Counted from the first letter of the stretch, positions 15,201 through 23,916 are shown. The stretch: 39,765 nucleotides of DNA from Syntrophorhabdaceae bacterium (GCA_036504895.1 DASXUJ010000029.1:1-39765); one strand, 5' to 3'. Numbers and translations are program-made. The notes: generated by a model not told the origin, from the letters alone.

Positions 15201-15281
15201 GTCAGAAGCGAGCTTCTGCGAGCCGAGGGGGAGGCTCCTACGGCTTTGCCGTTGGAGGGGGCGACGCAAGCCCCATAAATA
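15201..15281 (+). repeat. Three-hairpin intergenic repeat, copy 5
   Basis: The first hairpin is altered (CAGAAG-CGAG-CTTCTG). The middle stem is CTCCTACGGC-TTT-GCCGTTGGAG and the third hairpin GGGGC-GACGCAA-GCCCC, followed by ATAAAT. It sits 3' of both the thioesterase (+) and comM (-) genes. Confidence 0.8.
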
Positions 15282-15306
15282 GCTGCGGAAGAATCCGGCA
15301 GAGTGC

Positions 15307-16839
15307 CTACAAGGAAATTCTCTTATCGAGCGCACGGTACTGTATCGCCTCTGCTATGTGGGCATCTTCTATGTGCTCTTTTTGGTCGAGGTCGGCTATG
15401 GTGCGGGCTACTTTCAGTATTCTGTGATAGGCCCTTGGGGAGAGGGCGAATTTTTCAACTGCTTTTTCCAGGAGCTGTTGGCCGGTTTCCGTGGGGGTGC
15501 AATGCTTTTTTACCATTCTGGCGTTCATCTGGCCGTTGGCATGGATCTTCTTGCCTTTGAACCGTTCTTCCTGAATGCGCCTCGCCGCGGCGACCCTTCC
15601 TCTTATTGCCTCCGATGATTCTTCCTCTTTATCCGTAGAGAGCTCTCTTATCGTGACGGGAGGCACCTCGATGTGGATATCCATTCTGTCCAGGAGGGGT
15701 CCCGAAACTTTGGACCTGTAGCGCCTTATCTGGGCGCCGTTGCAGACGCAGGACCTGCGGGAATCGCCCCAGTATCCGCATGGGCAGGGGTTCATGGCAG
15801 CGATGAGCATGAACCTGGCGGGGTAATTGATGGAATGGTTAACCCTCGATATGGTCACGTTTCCGTCCTCCAGGGGCTGCCTCAGCGCATCGAGCACGTT
15901 TCTTCTGAATTCCGGAAACTCGTCGAGAAAAAGTACTCCATTATGGGCAAGGCTTACCTCGCCCGGCTTGGGAACGTGGCCTCCCCCTATCAAGCCCGCA
16001 TCGGAGATCGTGTGGTGGGGAGACCTGAAGGGGCGCTCTTTGATGAGAAAAGTCTGGTGGTCGAGAAAACCGGCGATGCTGTGGATCTTCGTGGTCTCGA
16101 TCGCCTCTTCATAGACGAGAGGGGGAAGGATGGTCGAAATGCGGCGGGCGAGCATGGTCTTGCCCGATCCGGGGGGACCCATCATGAGGATGTTATGGCT
16201 TCCGCTCGCCCCGATCTCGAGGGCGCGTTTCGCCTGGTTATGGCCTTTTATGTCCGAAAAGCTGAGTCCATGGTCCGGGTTGGGGGCAGGCCCGTCGTCC
16301 CCGGTCGCTTCGAAAACCTCGAGGTCCCCTTCCTTCCGGAAGAAATGGACGATATCGATGAGGTGGGCTGCCCCGTAGACAGTAATCCCCTGAACGATCG
16401 AGGCTTCCCCGGCATTTTCCCTGGGGACGATAAGATGGGGTATTTTCTCGCGCGCGGCAAGAATGGCGACCGGCAGAATGCCCCTCACGCCTTTTATCCG
16501 ACCGTCGAGGGAAAGCTCCCCTGCCACGAGATAGTCGGCGACCGCCTCTCCTTTCATAATTCCCATGGATGCGAGTATGCCTATGGCTATGGGGAGGTCG
16601 AAAGAGGACCCCTCTTTTCTCATATCCGCCGGTGCGAGGTTCACCGTGATCCTGTCGTTGGGAAACTCGAAGCCTGCATTCTTTATGGCGGACCTTACCC
16701 GCTCTTTGCTCTCCTTCACGGAAGCCTCGGGCAGACCCACGATACTGAAAGAAGGAAGCCCGTAGGCAATATCCACTTCCACGTCCACTTTTGCGCCGTC
16801 AATACCGAAGAGTGTTGCAGTAAAGGTCTTGGAGATCAT
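15307..16839 (-). CDS. comM: YifB/ComM family Mg-chelatase-like AAA+ ATPase
   Basis: Protein of 510 aa, the usual length for ComM/YifB, a hexameric AAA+ helicase-type protein that promotes branch migration during integration of incoming DNA in naturally transformable bacteria. The N-terminal Lon-protease-like fold (about 1-170, with MRKEGSSFDLPIAIG) is followed by the Mg-chelatase AAA+ core: Walker A GPPGSGKTML (221-230), Walker B VLFLDEF (302-308) and a Cys set CPCGYWGDSRRSCVC (352-366). The C-terminal lid domain follows. The ATG has an AAAGGAAAC site. It lies 48 bases after manC on the same strand. Other competence genes are not in the window. Confidence 0.93.
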   Translation of the reverse strand: MISKTFTATLFGIDGAKVDVEVDIAYGLPSFSIVGLPEASVKESKERVRSAIKNAGFEFPNDRITVNLAPADMRKEGSSFDLPIAIGILASMGIMKGEAVADYLVAGELSLDGRIKGVRGILPVAILAAREKIPHLIVPRENAGEASIVQGITVYGAAHLIDIVHFFRKEGDLEVFEATGDDGPAPNPDHGLSFSDIKGHNQAKRALEIGASGSHNILMMGPPGSGKTMLARRISTILPPLVYEEAIETTKIHSIAGFLDHQTFLIKERPFRSPHHTISDAGLIGGGHVPKPGEVSLAHNGVLFLDEFPEFRRNVLDALRQPLEDGNVTISRVNHSINYPARFMLIAAMNPCPCGYWGDSRRSCVCNGAQIRRYRSKVSGPLLDRMDIHIEVPPVTIRELSTDKEEESSEAIRGRVAAARRIQEERFKGKKIHANGQMNARMVKKHCTPTETGQQLLEKAVEKFALSPRAYHRILKVARTIADLDQKEHIEDAHIAEAIQYRALDKRISL

Positions 16840-16887
16840 CAGGTTTCCTTTCGGCTCCTCCGCGAGGGGACCGCAGGGGCCGCCGGG

Positions 16888-17982
16888 CTACTGCAGTTTT
16901 TGAGTTTTTTCTTTCCTGCCTTCGATCCTTTTTACTATTTCCCGCACTTCCTGGGCCCGGTCCGTACTGCTCACGAGTACTCCCTGTCTGGATGCCACTA
17001 TGACGAGATCGGAGACTCCAAGGGTGCCGACCGTGATACCGTCCCCGTATATGACGCAGCGCTCCGTGTCCACGCACTCCGTCTCCCCGGCCCGGTAATT
17101 TCCCTGTTCGTCGGAATCGAAGACCCTGAGAAGGGAGGTCCACGTGCCCACGTCGTCCCAGACGAAACCGGACGGCACCATGAGCACGTTCTCCGCCTTT
17201 TCCATAAGACCGTAGTCTATCGATTTGCGCGGCAGGCGCCGGTAGATCGACTTGGCCGCGGCCTCGCCTTTTTCGGCACTGATCGACTTCATCTCCATAA
17301 GCCCTGCGTAAAGCTCCGCCATGTGGCGTCTCATGCCTTCGAGCACCACCGCGGCACGCCAGATGAATATTCCCGCGTTCCAGTAATAGGTCCCCTCATG
17401 AAGGTAGGCAAGGGCCTTTTCCGCATCCGGCTTCTCCACAATCCCCTTCACTTTATAGCAGGGTCCCCCCGTCTGTCCGAAAGGCTCTTCCGCATTGATA
17501 TAGCCGTACCCGGTCTCCGGCCTCGTGGGAGTGATCCCGATGGTGACGAGGTAATCCCCTGTCATCGCGCATTCTATGCCGGTAAGAATGGTCCGGACGA
17601 AGCCGTCCGTGTCCGGCACGTAGTGGTCCGCGGGCAGGGTGACCATGATCGCGTCGCGATCGATTGATTGCAGAGAGACGGCGGCCAAACCTATACAGGG
17701 CGCCGTATCCCTTCCTTCGACCTCTACAAGAAAATTCGATTCCCCGAGGAATGGGAGTTGCTGCCTGGCGATATCGAGGTGGGCCCTCCCGAGGACGATG
17801 AAAATCCTCTCCAACGGCGCGATTTTCAATGCCCGCTCCACCGTAAGCTGAATCATACTCTTACCACCCATGAGCGCAAGAAAAGGCTTGGGGGCATTAT
17901 CGGTGCTCAGGGGCCAGAACCTCTCGCCCCTGCCGCCGGCCATAATGACGCAAAATGTATGGGCATTGTAGGTATCGGTCAT
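16888..17982 (-). CDS. manC: Mannose-1-phosphate guanylyltransferase
   Basis: Nucleotidyltransferase of 364 aa making GDP-mannose from GTP and mannose-1-phosphate for polysaccharide or glycoprotein synthesis. Visible are the NTP-binding signature VIMAGGRGERFWPLS (about 12-26) with PKPFLAL, VTLPADHY, the sugar-binding region VEKPDAEKA, YYWNAGIFIW and FVWDDVGTWTSL. There is no C-terminal isomerase domain, so it is the short monofunctional type. The start at ATG 17982 is just 11 bases beyond the sirtuin stop and has GAGGGA upstream; the open frame reaches 69 codons further into the sirtuin gene, an artefact of overlap. It probably feeds the polysaccharide genes at 32531-34996 (inference). Confidence 0.92.
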   Translation of the reverse strand: MTDTYNAHTFCVIMAGGRGERFWPLSTDNAPKPFLALMGGKSMIQLTVERALKIAPLERIFIVLGRAHLDIARQQLPFLGESNFLVEVEGRDTAPCIGLAAVSLQSIDRDAIMVTLPADHYVPDTDGFVRTILTGIECAMTGDYLVTIGITPTRPETGYGYINAEEPFGQTGGPCYKVKGIVEKPDAEKALAYLHEGTYYWNAGIFIWRAAVVLEGMRRHMAELYAGLMEMKSISAEKGEAAAKSIYRRLPRKSIDYGLMEKAENVLMVPSGFVWDDVGTWTSLLRVFDSDEQGNYRAGETECVDTERCVIYGDGITVGTLGVSDLVIVASRQGVLVSSTDRAQEVREIVKRIEGRKEKTQKLQ

Positions 17983-17993
17983 CGAGCGATCCC

Positions 17994-18728
17994 TCAGAGA
18001 AGTGCAACGATACCGGGCAGTATCTCCGATGCGTTGCCTTCGAGATAATGATCGGTGATGGAAGAGGTGAAAGGTGTGGGCGCCACATTGATCTCCACAA
18101 TAGTCGCCCCCTTCGATTTCGCCGCATAGGGGATTTCGGCGGCCGGATAGACGACGCCGGAGGTACCGATAATGAGCATCACGCCGCACCTTCCCGCCTC
18201 GACATTGGCGCGCATCATCTCCGTCATGGGTATGCCTTCGCCGAAGAAGACCACTGCGGGCTTGAGGGGTGTATTGCAGCGGTCACAGGTGGGAAAGGGC
18301 GTTATCGACATATTGTCCCGCGAGAGCGCCACCCTTCTCGAACAGTCGAGACAGGTGAGCCAACGGTGATTGCCGTGGTATTCTATGACGTCCGTATTGC
18401 CTGCCACCTGATGGAGTCCGTCCACGTTCTGGGTAATCACGGATTTAAGGTAGCCCTTCTTCTCCAGGTCGGAGAGCGCCTTATGGGCGGGACTAGGCTC
18501 CGCGTCGAATATGACGCGCGACATCTCTCTGAGCATGGTCCAGACCTTCGCGGGGTTCGATTGGAATGCCTGTATGTGGGCATATTCCATGGGGTCATAC
18601 TTCTCCCAGAGTCCCTGTCCCCCTCTGAAGGCGGGTATGCCGCTGTCCACCGAGATGCCTGCCCCGGTAAACCCCACCACGTAACCCTTTTCTTTAATTA
18701 CCCGTGCGACTTCCTCAACTTTCTCCAT
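17994..18728 (-). CDS. NAD-dependent protein deacylase (sirtuin)
   Basis: Sir2-family enzyme of 244 aa that removes acyl groups from lysine using NAD+, giving nicotinamide and O-acyl-ADP-ribose. Motifs in order are GAGIS (22-26), GIPAFRG (30-36), QNVDGLH (100-106), the catalytic His118 in EYHG and zinc ligands C126/C129 and C148/C151, then VVFFGEGIP, GTSGVVYPAA and VEINVAPTPF. Length and motif order are normal. AAAGGAG precedes the ATG at 18728. Its stop is 11 bases from the manC start, so translation may be coupled. Acyl specificity cannot be read from the sequence. Confidence 0.92.
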   Translation of the reverse strand: MEKVEEVARVIKEKGYVVGFTGAGISVDSGIPAFRGGQGLWEKYDPMEYAHIQAFQSNPAKVWTMLREMSRVIFDAEPSPAHKALSDLEKKGYLKSVITQNVDGLHQVAGNTDVIEYHGNHRWLTCLDCSRRVALSRDNMSITPFPTCDRCNTPLKPAVVFFGEGIPMTEMMRANVEAGRCGVMLIIGTSGVVYPAAEIPYAAKSKGATIVEINVAPTPFTSSITDHYLEGNASEILPGIVALL

Positions 18729-18781
18729 CGCTTAAGTTCTCCTTTCCGGCATTCCATGGCAGGACGCCCTGAAGGGGCCCG

Positions 18782-19762
18782 TCATCCGGTGGTCTTCCAG
18801 CCCTTGGTAATATCTCTGAAGGCGGGAATCTTGCCGAACCCATCGGCTTTCTTTACCGCCCGTTTTATCGCTTCGGCAATAACAAACTCCCCCAGAATGC
18901 CCACTTTGTTCACATCAGCTTGGATTTCGCCTTTCGAGATGGCGAACACGAGGTCCCCGTCAAAAGTGGTGTGGACGGGGGTTATAGTTTTTATGAGCCC
19001 TCCCTGGGACATCTGGGCTACTTTCGTGATCTCCCTTTTCTGGAAGCGGGCGTTGGTGGCGACCACACCCAGAGTGGTATTGACGAGGCCGAACTGCTTT
19101 TTGACCACTCCGGCCCTTATAGCATCGACGGTATTTGAGAATTCGAGGCTTTCCGGGGCTTTCCTCGCCCCGACGATTGTTTTTCCCGTGACATTATCGA
19201 TAATATCACCGAAGGCGTTTACCACGACCAGGGCGCCCACGATAAGGCCGTCGGGCATAATCACGCTGCTCGTGCCCACGCCGCCCTTCATCGCCCTCCC
19301 CACTTCGAAGAGCTTGCCCACCGTGGCCCCGACGCCGACACCGACGCTCCCCTCTTCCACCGACTCTCCCGCATTGAGGCAGGCTTCATATCCCATTTCG
19401 CCCGTGGGTCGTATCCTGGAGTCGCCGAAAAAGATATCGAATATGACCGCCGTCGGCACGATAGGTATCCTGACGGATCCCACGTCGAAACCTACGTTTT
19501 TTTCCTCAAGAAAACGGGAGACGCCGCTCGCCGTATCGAGGCCGAACGAGCTTCCACCGGCAAGGAGTACCGCGTGAACTTCGTCCACGATATGGCCGAC
19601 GCTCAAGGCATCCACCTGTCGGGTGCCTGCCGCGCTTCCACGGACATCTATGCCGCACACCGCGCCCGATCCGCAGAGGATTACCGTACATCCCGTATAC
19701 CCCGTAAAATCGGACGCGTGTCCTACCGTAATGCCCGGCACATCGGTGATCGAGTTACGCAT
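18782..19762 (-). CDS. P1 family (DmpA-like) aminopeptidase / D-esterase
   Basis: Protein of 326 aa of the S58/P1 peptidase family (DmpA, BapA), N-terminal nucleophile amidases that self-cleave into two chains. The N-terminus SITDVPGITVGHASD and DVRGSAAGTRQVD, the AVLLAGGSSFGLDTASGV block and the Gly-rich VGVGVGATVGKL are characteristic. The segment LVNTTLGVVATNA (about 226-238) fits the autoprocessing and nucleophile site, with Thr229 or Thr230 as the candidate. Family members act on D-amino-acid, beta-peptide or amide substrates; the true substrate is unknown. It is 35 bases after purE and 53 before the sirtuin, all on the same strand. Confidence 0.88.
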   Translation of the reverse strand: MRNSITDVPGITVGHASDFTGYTGCTVILCGSGAVCGIDVRGSAAGTRQVDALSVGHIVDEVHAVLLAGGSSFGLDTASGVSRFLEEKNVGFDVGSVRIPIVPTAVIFDIFFGDSRIRPTGEMGYEACLNAGESVEEGSVGVGVGATVGKLFEVGRAMKGGVGTSSVIMPDGLIVGALVVVNAFGDIIDNVTGKTIVGARKAPESLEFSNTVDAIRAGVVKKQFGLVNTTLGVVATNARFQKREITKVAQMSQGGLIKTITPVHTTFDGDLVFAISKGEIQADVNKVGILGEFVIAEAIKRAVKKADGFGKIPAFRDITKGWKTTG

Positions 19763-19797
19763 GTAAGGAACACCTTATCAGAAGGCGGATTGACTTG

Positions 19798-20298
19798 TCA
19801 ATTGTCGGAGTAGCCTTCGAGGCGGGCGGACTTCTCGTCGTTCTCCCTCTTCAGCTCCGCCTTCATCTCTTTGAGTTTTTCCGCCACTGCAGGATATTTG
19901 ATCGAGAGTATCTGGAGCGCCAGGATGGCCGCGTTGCGGGCCGCGCCGATGCCCACGGTGGCCACCGGAACGCCTGTGGGCATTTGAAGAATGGAGAGTA
20001 CCGCATCAACCCCGTTCAGGCTGCCCCCGCCCATGGGAATACCGATAACGGGCAAAGTGGTGTGAGCCGCGATTACACCCGGCAAATGGGCGGCAAGACC
20101 TGCCGCGGCGATAATGACCTCAAAACCACGGTCCCGGGCGGTACGTGCATATTCGGCTGTTTTTTCAGGATTTCTATGGGCGGAGGAGATATCGAGCTTC
20201 ACCCCCGCGCCCGCCTGTCTCAATACTCTGACTCCTTCCTCGATCACGGAAAGATCACTATCACTGCCGATGAGGATCAGCACCTTAGGTTTCGACAT
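19798..20298 (-). CDS. purE: N5-carboxyaminoimidazole ribonucleotide mutase
   Basis: PurE (166 aa), which moves the carboxylate from N5 to C4 to form CAIR in purine synthesis. Diagnostic motifs are GSDSDL (11-16), SAHRNPEK (39-46) with the catalytic His41 and AAAGLAAHLPGVIA (about 64-77), then PVIGIPMGGG and MPTGVPVATVGIG. Length and motifs fit class I PurE, which in most bacteria works with PurK; purK is not adjacent. TAAGGAG precedes the ATG. It leads a minus-strand run with the P1 peptidase, sirtuin, manC and comM. Confidence 0.95.
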   Translation of the reverse strand: MSKPKVLILIGSDSDLSVIEEGVRVLRQAGAGVKLDISSAHRNPEKTAEYARTARDRGFEVIIAAAGLAAHLPGVIAAHTTLPVIGIPMGGGSLNGVDAVLSILQMPTGVPVATVGIGAARNAAILALQILSIKYPAVAEKLKEMKAELKRENDEKSARLEGYSDN

Positions 20299-20448
20299 AT
20301 GGGCTCCTTAGTCTTGAATGCAGGCAAGGCTGCCCGTTAATGATACATGAAAAGCCGTTTTTTTTCCACGATATGATTCGATTTACTTCAAAAGATTGAA
20401 TTGCCCATAGAAAAAGCGCGATATAGGTCCCTTCGCCCCGGGAGGCGA

Positions 20449-20613
20449 TCACCTGCACCTTGCTTTCGTATCCTCCAGCCCGTCGATGATGAGCTCGGCC
20501 TCATCGTCCACATCCATGGTCGATCTGATGAAGGCGCCCACGATAAAACCGGTCAACCCCAGAAAGAGGAGAAGAGAAACGACGAGCGCCGTTATTTCGA
20601 GTATGGCCGTTAT
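20449..20613 (-). CDS. Tiny single-span membrane protein without a standard start codon
   Basis: Frame of 54 codons reading ITAILEITALVVSLLLFLGL, then TGFIVGAFIRST, then an acidic tail MDVDDEAELIIDGLEDTK. Residues about 5-29 form one hydrophobic span, and the tail would be soluble. AAGGAGGG lies just upstream, but no ATG, GTG or TTG exists between the upstream TAG stop and residue 20. Translation would have to start at ATA or ACG, or the start was lost by mutation or a sequencing error. Function unknown. I see nothing else in 20299-20448 or 20614-20879. Confidence 0.4.
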   Translation of the reverse strand: MTAILEITALVVSLLLFLGLTGFIVGAFIRSTMDVDDEAELIIDGLEDTKARCR

Positions 20614-20879
20614 GCCCTCCTTCCCGGCTGTGCAGAGGGGAGGGAGACGATCCCTACGGCTCCGGCCCTAAAAGAATAACTCTCCGGTAAGACATTGCCT
20701 TCGCCTCCCTCCCGACTGTCGCCGCTAGACACATAATATTCATGGCCAACGGGACCGTCTGTCGCTCCAGGGACTTTAATTTTGTGGTTTCATTCTACGC
20801 GGAAATGTGGTCGTACCGGCGACGGGACGGGAGTTCGGTCTTCCCATCCCACGTATCCGGTAAAAGAGGGGCGGTTTAG

Positions 20880-20900
20880 AAAAAGGAACGGCGGTTCCGC
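20880..20900 (-). terminator. Intrinsic terminator of the hybrid kinase gene
   Basis: On the minus strand GGAAC-CGCC-GTTCC is followed directly by TTTTT, about 7 bases after the stop at 20905. Confidence 0.7.
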
Positions 20901-20904
20901 CTTG

Positions 20905-23088
20905 TCATTCCTTCTGTTTTTTATCGAGGACACGGCGCAGAGATGTGGCAAGCTCGGCCCTCGAGAGGGGCTTCATCAGGAACCCCTTGATTCCCATGGC
21001 TGCCGCTTTTTCAGGGGATATGTCGTCGCTGTATCCCGTGCAGAGAATGATGGGGATGTCCGGCCTCTTCTCTATCAGGCTTCTTGCCACGTCAAGACCG
21101 GTCATTTCGGGCATGGTCATATCCGTGAAGACGAGATTGAATTGTTGGGGGTTCTTTGAAAACAACCGGACCGCCTTCATGCCGTCGGTCATGGCCGTTA
21201 CCTCATAGCCGAGCCTTTCCAGGTGGCTCTTCCCCAGCTCCGCGAGGATTTTCTCATCGTCTATAAAAAGGATGTGCTCTTTTTTACCCCTCTTCACCCT
21301 TGCCGTATGTTTCTCATCGGCCACGAGCGCTTCTTCCCCCCTGGGAAGGAAAATCCTGAAGGCGGAGCCTATCCCGGGGGTGCTCTCCACCACGACTTCT
21401 CCATTCAAGCCCTTCACTATACCATAGACGACCGATAGGCCGAGGCCCGTCCCCTGCCCCACTTCCTTTGTGGTAAAAAAAGGCTCGAATATCCTTTTTA
21501 AGACCTCCCGGTCAATACCCGTTCCCGTATCTTTTACCGTGAGCTCGATGTACTTTCCCGGCGGAAGCTTCAAATCGGCTTCCGAGCCGGGCCTGATACG
21601 GGCTTCGCCCAGGGCCACCGTCAATTCGCCGCCTGATTGGCGCATGGCATATGCGGCATTGGTGCACAGGTTCATGATCACCTGCTGGATCTCGGATGGG
21701 CTCGCGATCACCGTATCCTTGATCGTTTCGATCTGCGTCCTTATCTCGATTGTTGCAGGCAGGGACGACCTCAATAGTCTCAGCGTCTCTTTCACGAGTG
21801 GCTCCAGCGCGAGGGGCGCCCTTTGATAGTCGGTCTTTCGGCTGAAGGCGAGGATCTGCTTTACCAGATCGCGCCCCCTGAACCCACTCTTCAGGACAAG
21901 CTCCAGATGGTGCTGCATGGGACTCGTCGATGGGATGTCGTCAAGCGCCATTTCAGTGAAACCTATGATCGCAGCCAGGATATTGTTGAAATCGTGCGCT
22001 ATGCCCCCGGCAAGGGTACCGATGGCCTCCATCTTCTGGGCCTGCCGGAGCTGGGCCTCGAGCTGGCGCTTCTCCGTCACTTCATGGCAGGTGACTACCC
22101 GGGATACGACTTTTCCGGAAGAATCCCTTATGGGGGAAATATTCTTTTCCACCAGGATTACCGCACCGTCCTTCCTTTTGAGCGGGTAATCACCGGTCCA
22201 TGTATTACCCTTCTCTATGTCCAGACGGATGAATTCGTAAAAGGATTCTTCCCGCTCGCCGCTTCTTAAGATCCTCACGTCGCTGCCGACGAATTCATCG
22301 CGCTCATACCCGGAAAGCAGAAGAAAGGCGCGGTTCGCGTACTCCACCTTCAAACCCGCCTCATCAATCAGGAGGACCCCTTCAGCGGATTGCTCGATAG
22401 CCGTCACCAGGCGCCGCCTCTCCTCCGCCTCTACGGCAAGCCTTTCATAAGTCCGGCTCAGCTCCTGCGTCCTTTCCGCCACGGTCTGTTCCAGGTTCTC
22501 TTTCGCCCGGCTCAGCTCCTCTTCCGCTTTCTTGCGTGCCGAAATGTCCTGGATCACTATCCGGATTGCGCGGTGCCTGTTTGCCTGCACCGGAAGGCTC
22601 TCCAGCTGACCGTGAAAGAAAGTGCCGTCTTCCTTCCTGAGGACCAGCTCACACACTCTCTTCTCATTCCAGCGGAGTACCTGCATTACATGGAGATGAA
22701 AGATATCATGAAAATCGGGGTGCACGAAGGAGCGCAAAGGCCGTTTTATGAGGCGCGCCTTCTGTGCGCCGAGCAGGGTTACCGCGGCCAGGTTTGTCTC
22801 CGTGATACGGCCCGATTCGTCGAGGGTAACATATCCCACCGGCGCAAAATCGTAGAGATCGGCATATTTCGCCTGCGACTCTTCCGCATTGAGACGCGCG
22901 CGGGTAAGCTCTTCATTTTGCATCTCCAGCTCAATCTCGTGGATCTGCAGATCGACCACGAGCCTCTCTCCCTCCAGTGTACTCCGGGGCACGAAGGTTT
23001 CGACCCTTTCCGCCTTGAGCCGCTCCTCCGCCCGACGGCGCAGCGTCCTTGGGACAGGCAAATTATTCTCTTTTACCTTCCTCTTCAT
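20905..23088 (-). CDS. Hybrid PAS-PAS histidine kinase with C-terminal receiver
   Basis: Cytosolic hybrid sensor kinase, 727 aa from ATG 23088 (the frame opens further upstream into the preceding gene). Order: N-terminal coiled coil (about 15-75), PAS 1 (about 77-185, LYDFAPVGYVTLDESG), coiled linker, PAS 2 (about 230-340, IEQSAEGVLLIDEAG), HisKA with His365 (GGIAHDFNNIL), HATPase_c with NLCTNAAYAM, DTGTGID and GQGTGLGLS, and a receiver with phospho-Asp656 (FTDMTMPEMTG) and Lys706. The HDFNN H-box is typical of kinases working with an attached or separate receiver. No membrane segment, so PAS domains probably sense an internal cue. Its start overlaps the CheB-like remnant by 26 bases; a terminator follows at once. 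Confidence 0.88.
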   Translation of the reverse strand: MKRKVKENNLPVPRTLRRRAEERLKAERVETFVPRSTLEGERLVVDLQIHEIELEMQNEELTRARLNAEESQAKYADLYDFAPVGYVTLDESGRITETNLAAVTLLGAQKARLIKRPLRSFVHPDFHDIFHLHVMQVLRWNEKRVCELVLRKEDGTFFHGQLESLPVQANRHRAIRIVIQDISARKKAEEELSRAKENLEQTVAERTQELSRTYERLAVEAEERRRLVTAIEQSAEGVLLIDEAGLKVEYANRAFLLLSGYERDEFVGSDVRILRSGEREESFYEFIRLDIEKGNTWTGDYPLKRKDGAVILVEKNISPIRDSSGKVVSRVVTCHEVTEKRQLEAQLRQAQKMEAIGTLAGGIAHDFNNILAAIIGFTEMALDDIPSTSPMQHHLELVLKSGFRGRDLVKQILAFSRKTDYQRAPLALEPLVKETLRLLRSSLPATIEIRTQIETIKDTVIASPSEIQQVIMNLCTNAAYAMRQSGGELTVALGEARIRPGSEADLKLPPGKYIELTVKDTGTGIDREVLKRIFEPFFTTKEVGQGTGLGLSVVYGIVKGLNGEVVVESTPGIGSAFRIFLPRGEEALVADEKHTARVKRGKKEHILFIDDEKILAELGKSHLERLGYEVTAMTDGMKAVRLFSKNPQQFNLVFTDMTMPEMTGLDVARSLIEKRPDIPIILCTGYSDDISPEKAAAMGIKGFLMKPLSRAELATSLRRVLDKKQKE

Positions 23089-23680
23089 TAATTGCCCTTT
23101 CTCCGGTATGCGTTGTCCTGCGTAGTTTTCGTTCCCGCTCCTTGGCGAGCGCCATGTCCGTAAAGGTGGCCGCTCCTTCGTCAATCCTGTTGTCCCTCGT
23201 CCGGTACGGCTTTGTGCGCGCGGCGAGCCGGGAATCGGTCCGGATGACGAAAATATCGAAGAAGTGGGGGGAACCGTGCGAGATGGACGTATTCTTATGG
23301 GGCGCAGTAGTATGGATGCGGTCCGACTCGACCCTGAGATGACCCTCCGCGCGGCAGCCCTTCAGGTTTATTCCCCCCTGAAGGATCCCCGGCATGATTT
23401 CTTTGTGATTCGGGGCGAGGTGCTGACCGATGACACAGACAATACCGCTTTGAGACGGCAGGCCAATCAAGAACACTCTCACCGTCTGCAGTCCACCGGC
23501 GGAAGCGCTGAATCCTCCCGCAGAAAAATTGGTTTCTTCGCGAGAAGGGGCATATCTGTTTCCTTTACCGGCCGCAGGACGCTCCTCTTTCACGGTAAAA
23601 GGAAAGGTCCCTTTTCCGGCAGGCCTCTTCCTTTCGCCTTCCGGACGGCCTCCTTCCCCCCCTGTGGCCCGATCTGCCAT
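23063..23680 (-). CDS. Shrunken CheB-PAS remnant (internal deletion of a CheB-CheR-PAS type protein)
   Basis: Protein of 205 aa. Residues 1-50 are a Lys/Pro/Glu-rich tail. Residues 52-140 resemble the first part of a CheB methylesterase: FSASAGGLQ fits the GASAGG nucleophile loop (Ser60), and CVIGQHLAPNHKEIMPGIL carries the His87 site. The rest of CheB, with its catalytic Asp, is missing. From residue 157 the text KPYRTRDNRIDEGAATFTD matches the end of the PAS-containing part of large CheB-CheR-PAS fusions (PYRT-DNRIDG-V-TFVDI). So the middle, including CheR, appears lost in frame. GAGGGTGAA precedes the ATG. It overlaps the hybrid kinase start by 26 bases. Enzymatic activity is unlikely; a linker role to the kinase or decay are both possible. 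Confidence 0.6.
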   Translation of the reverse strand: MADRATGGEGGRPEGERKRPAGKGTFPFTVKEERPAAGKGNRYAPSREETNFSAGGFSASAGGLQTVRVFLIGLPSQSGIVCVIGQHLAPNHKEIMPGILQGGINLKGCRAEGHLRVESDRIHTTAPHKNTSISHGSPHFFDIFVIRTDSRLAARTKPYRTRDNRIDEGAATFTDMALAKERERKLRRTTHTGERAINEEEGKRE

Positions 23681-23830
23681 TTCACCCTCGCCTGCCCGGT
23701 TTTGCGCCTCTCCTGCCTTCGCGACAAATATTCCACTTATGGGCGATGCGAATCTGAATGTGCCTTCACAATTAATGTGTAACGATACTACAATAATAAT
23801 GATAAAATTTTATTTATACAATAAATAATC

Positions 23831-23898
23831 GAGCCGGGCGGCGATAAAATTTTCCTTCCGGCTCAATGATATGTGCTGCCTCCCGGTCATCGACCGGG
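23831..23898 (-). terminator. Paired hairpins downstream of the MliC-like gene
   Basis: On the minus strand CCCGGTC-GAT-GACCGGG (23898-23882) is followed by GAGCCGG...CCGGCTC (23864-23831) and then GATTATTTATTG. Both lie after the stop at 23917. The T-tract is imperfect. Confidence 0.5.
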
Positions 23899-23916
23899 TT
23901 TGGCCCTCACTCCCCC

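Noticed and set aside
15105-15335. Open frame of 76 codons on the minus strand
   Set aside because: It covers the composite repeat and lacks a ribosome site; same kind of translated-repeat text.
15673-17667. Open frame of 664 codons on the plus strand
   Set aside because: Antisense to comM and manC across two real genes; no ribosome site and no recognisable domain.
16888-18189. Extension of manC by 69 codons to 18189
   Set aside because: The added part is the sirtuin gene in another frame; the ATG at 17982 has a ribosome site and begins the family's normal N-terminus.
17955-19577. Open frame of 540 codons on the plus strand
   Set aside because: Antisense to the sirtuin and P1 peptidase genes, both with full family motifs.
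23264-23782. Open frame of 172 codons on the plus strand
   Set aside because: Antisense to the CheB-like remnant; no ribosome site and no domain.
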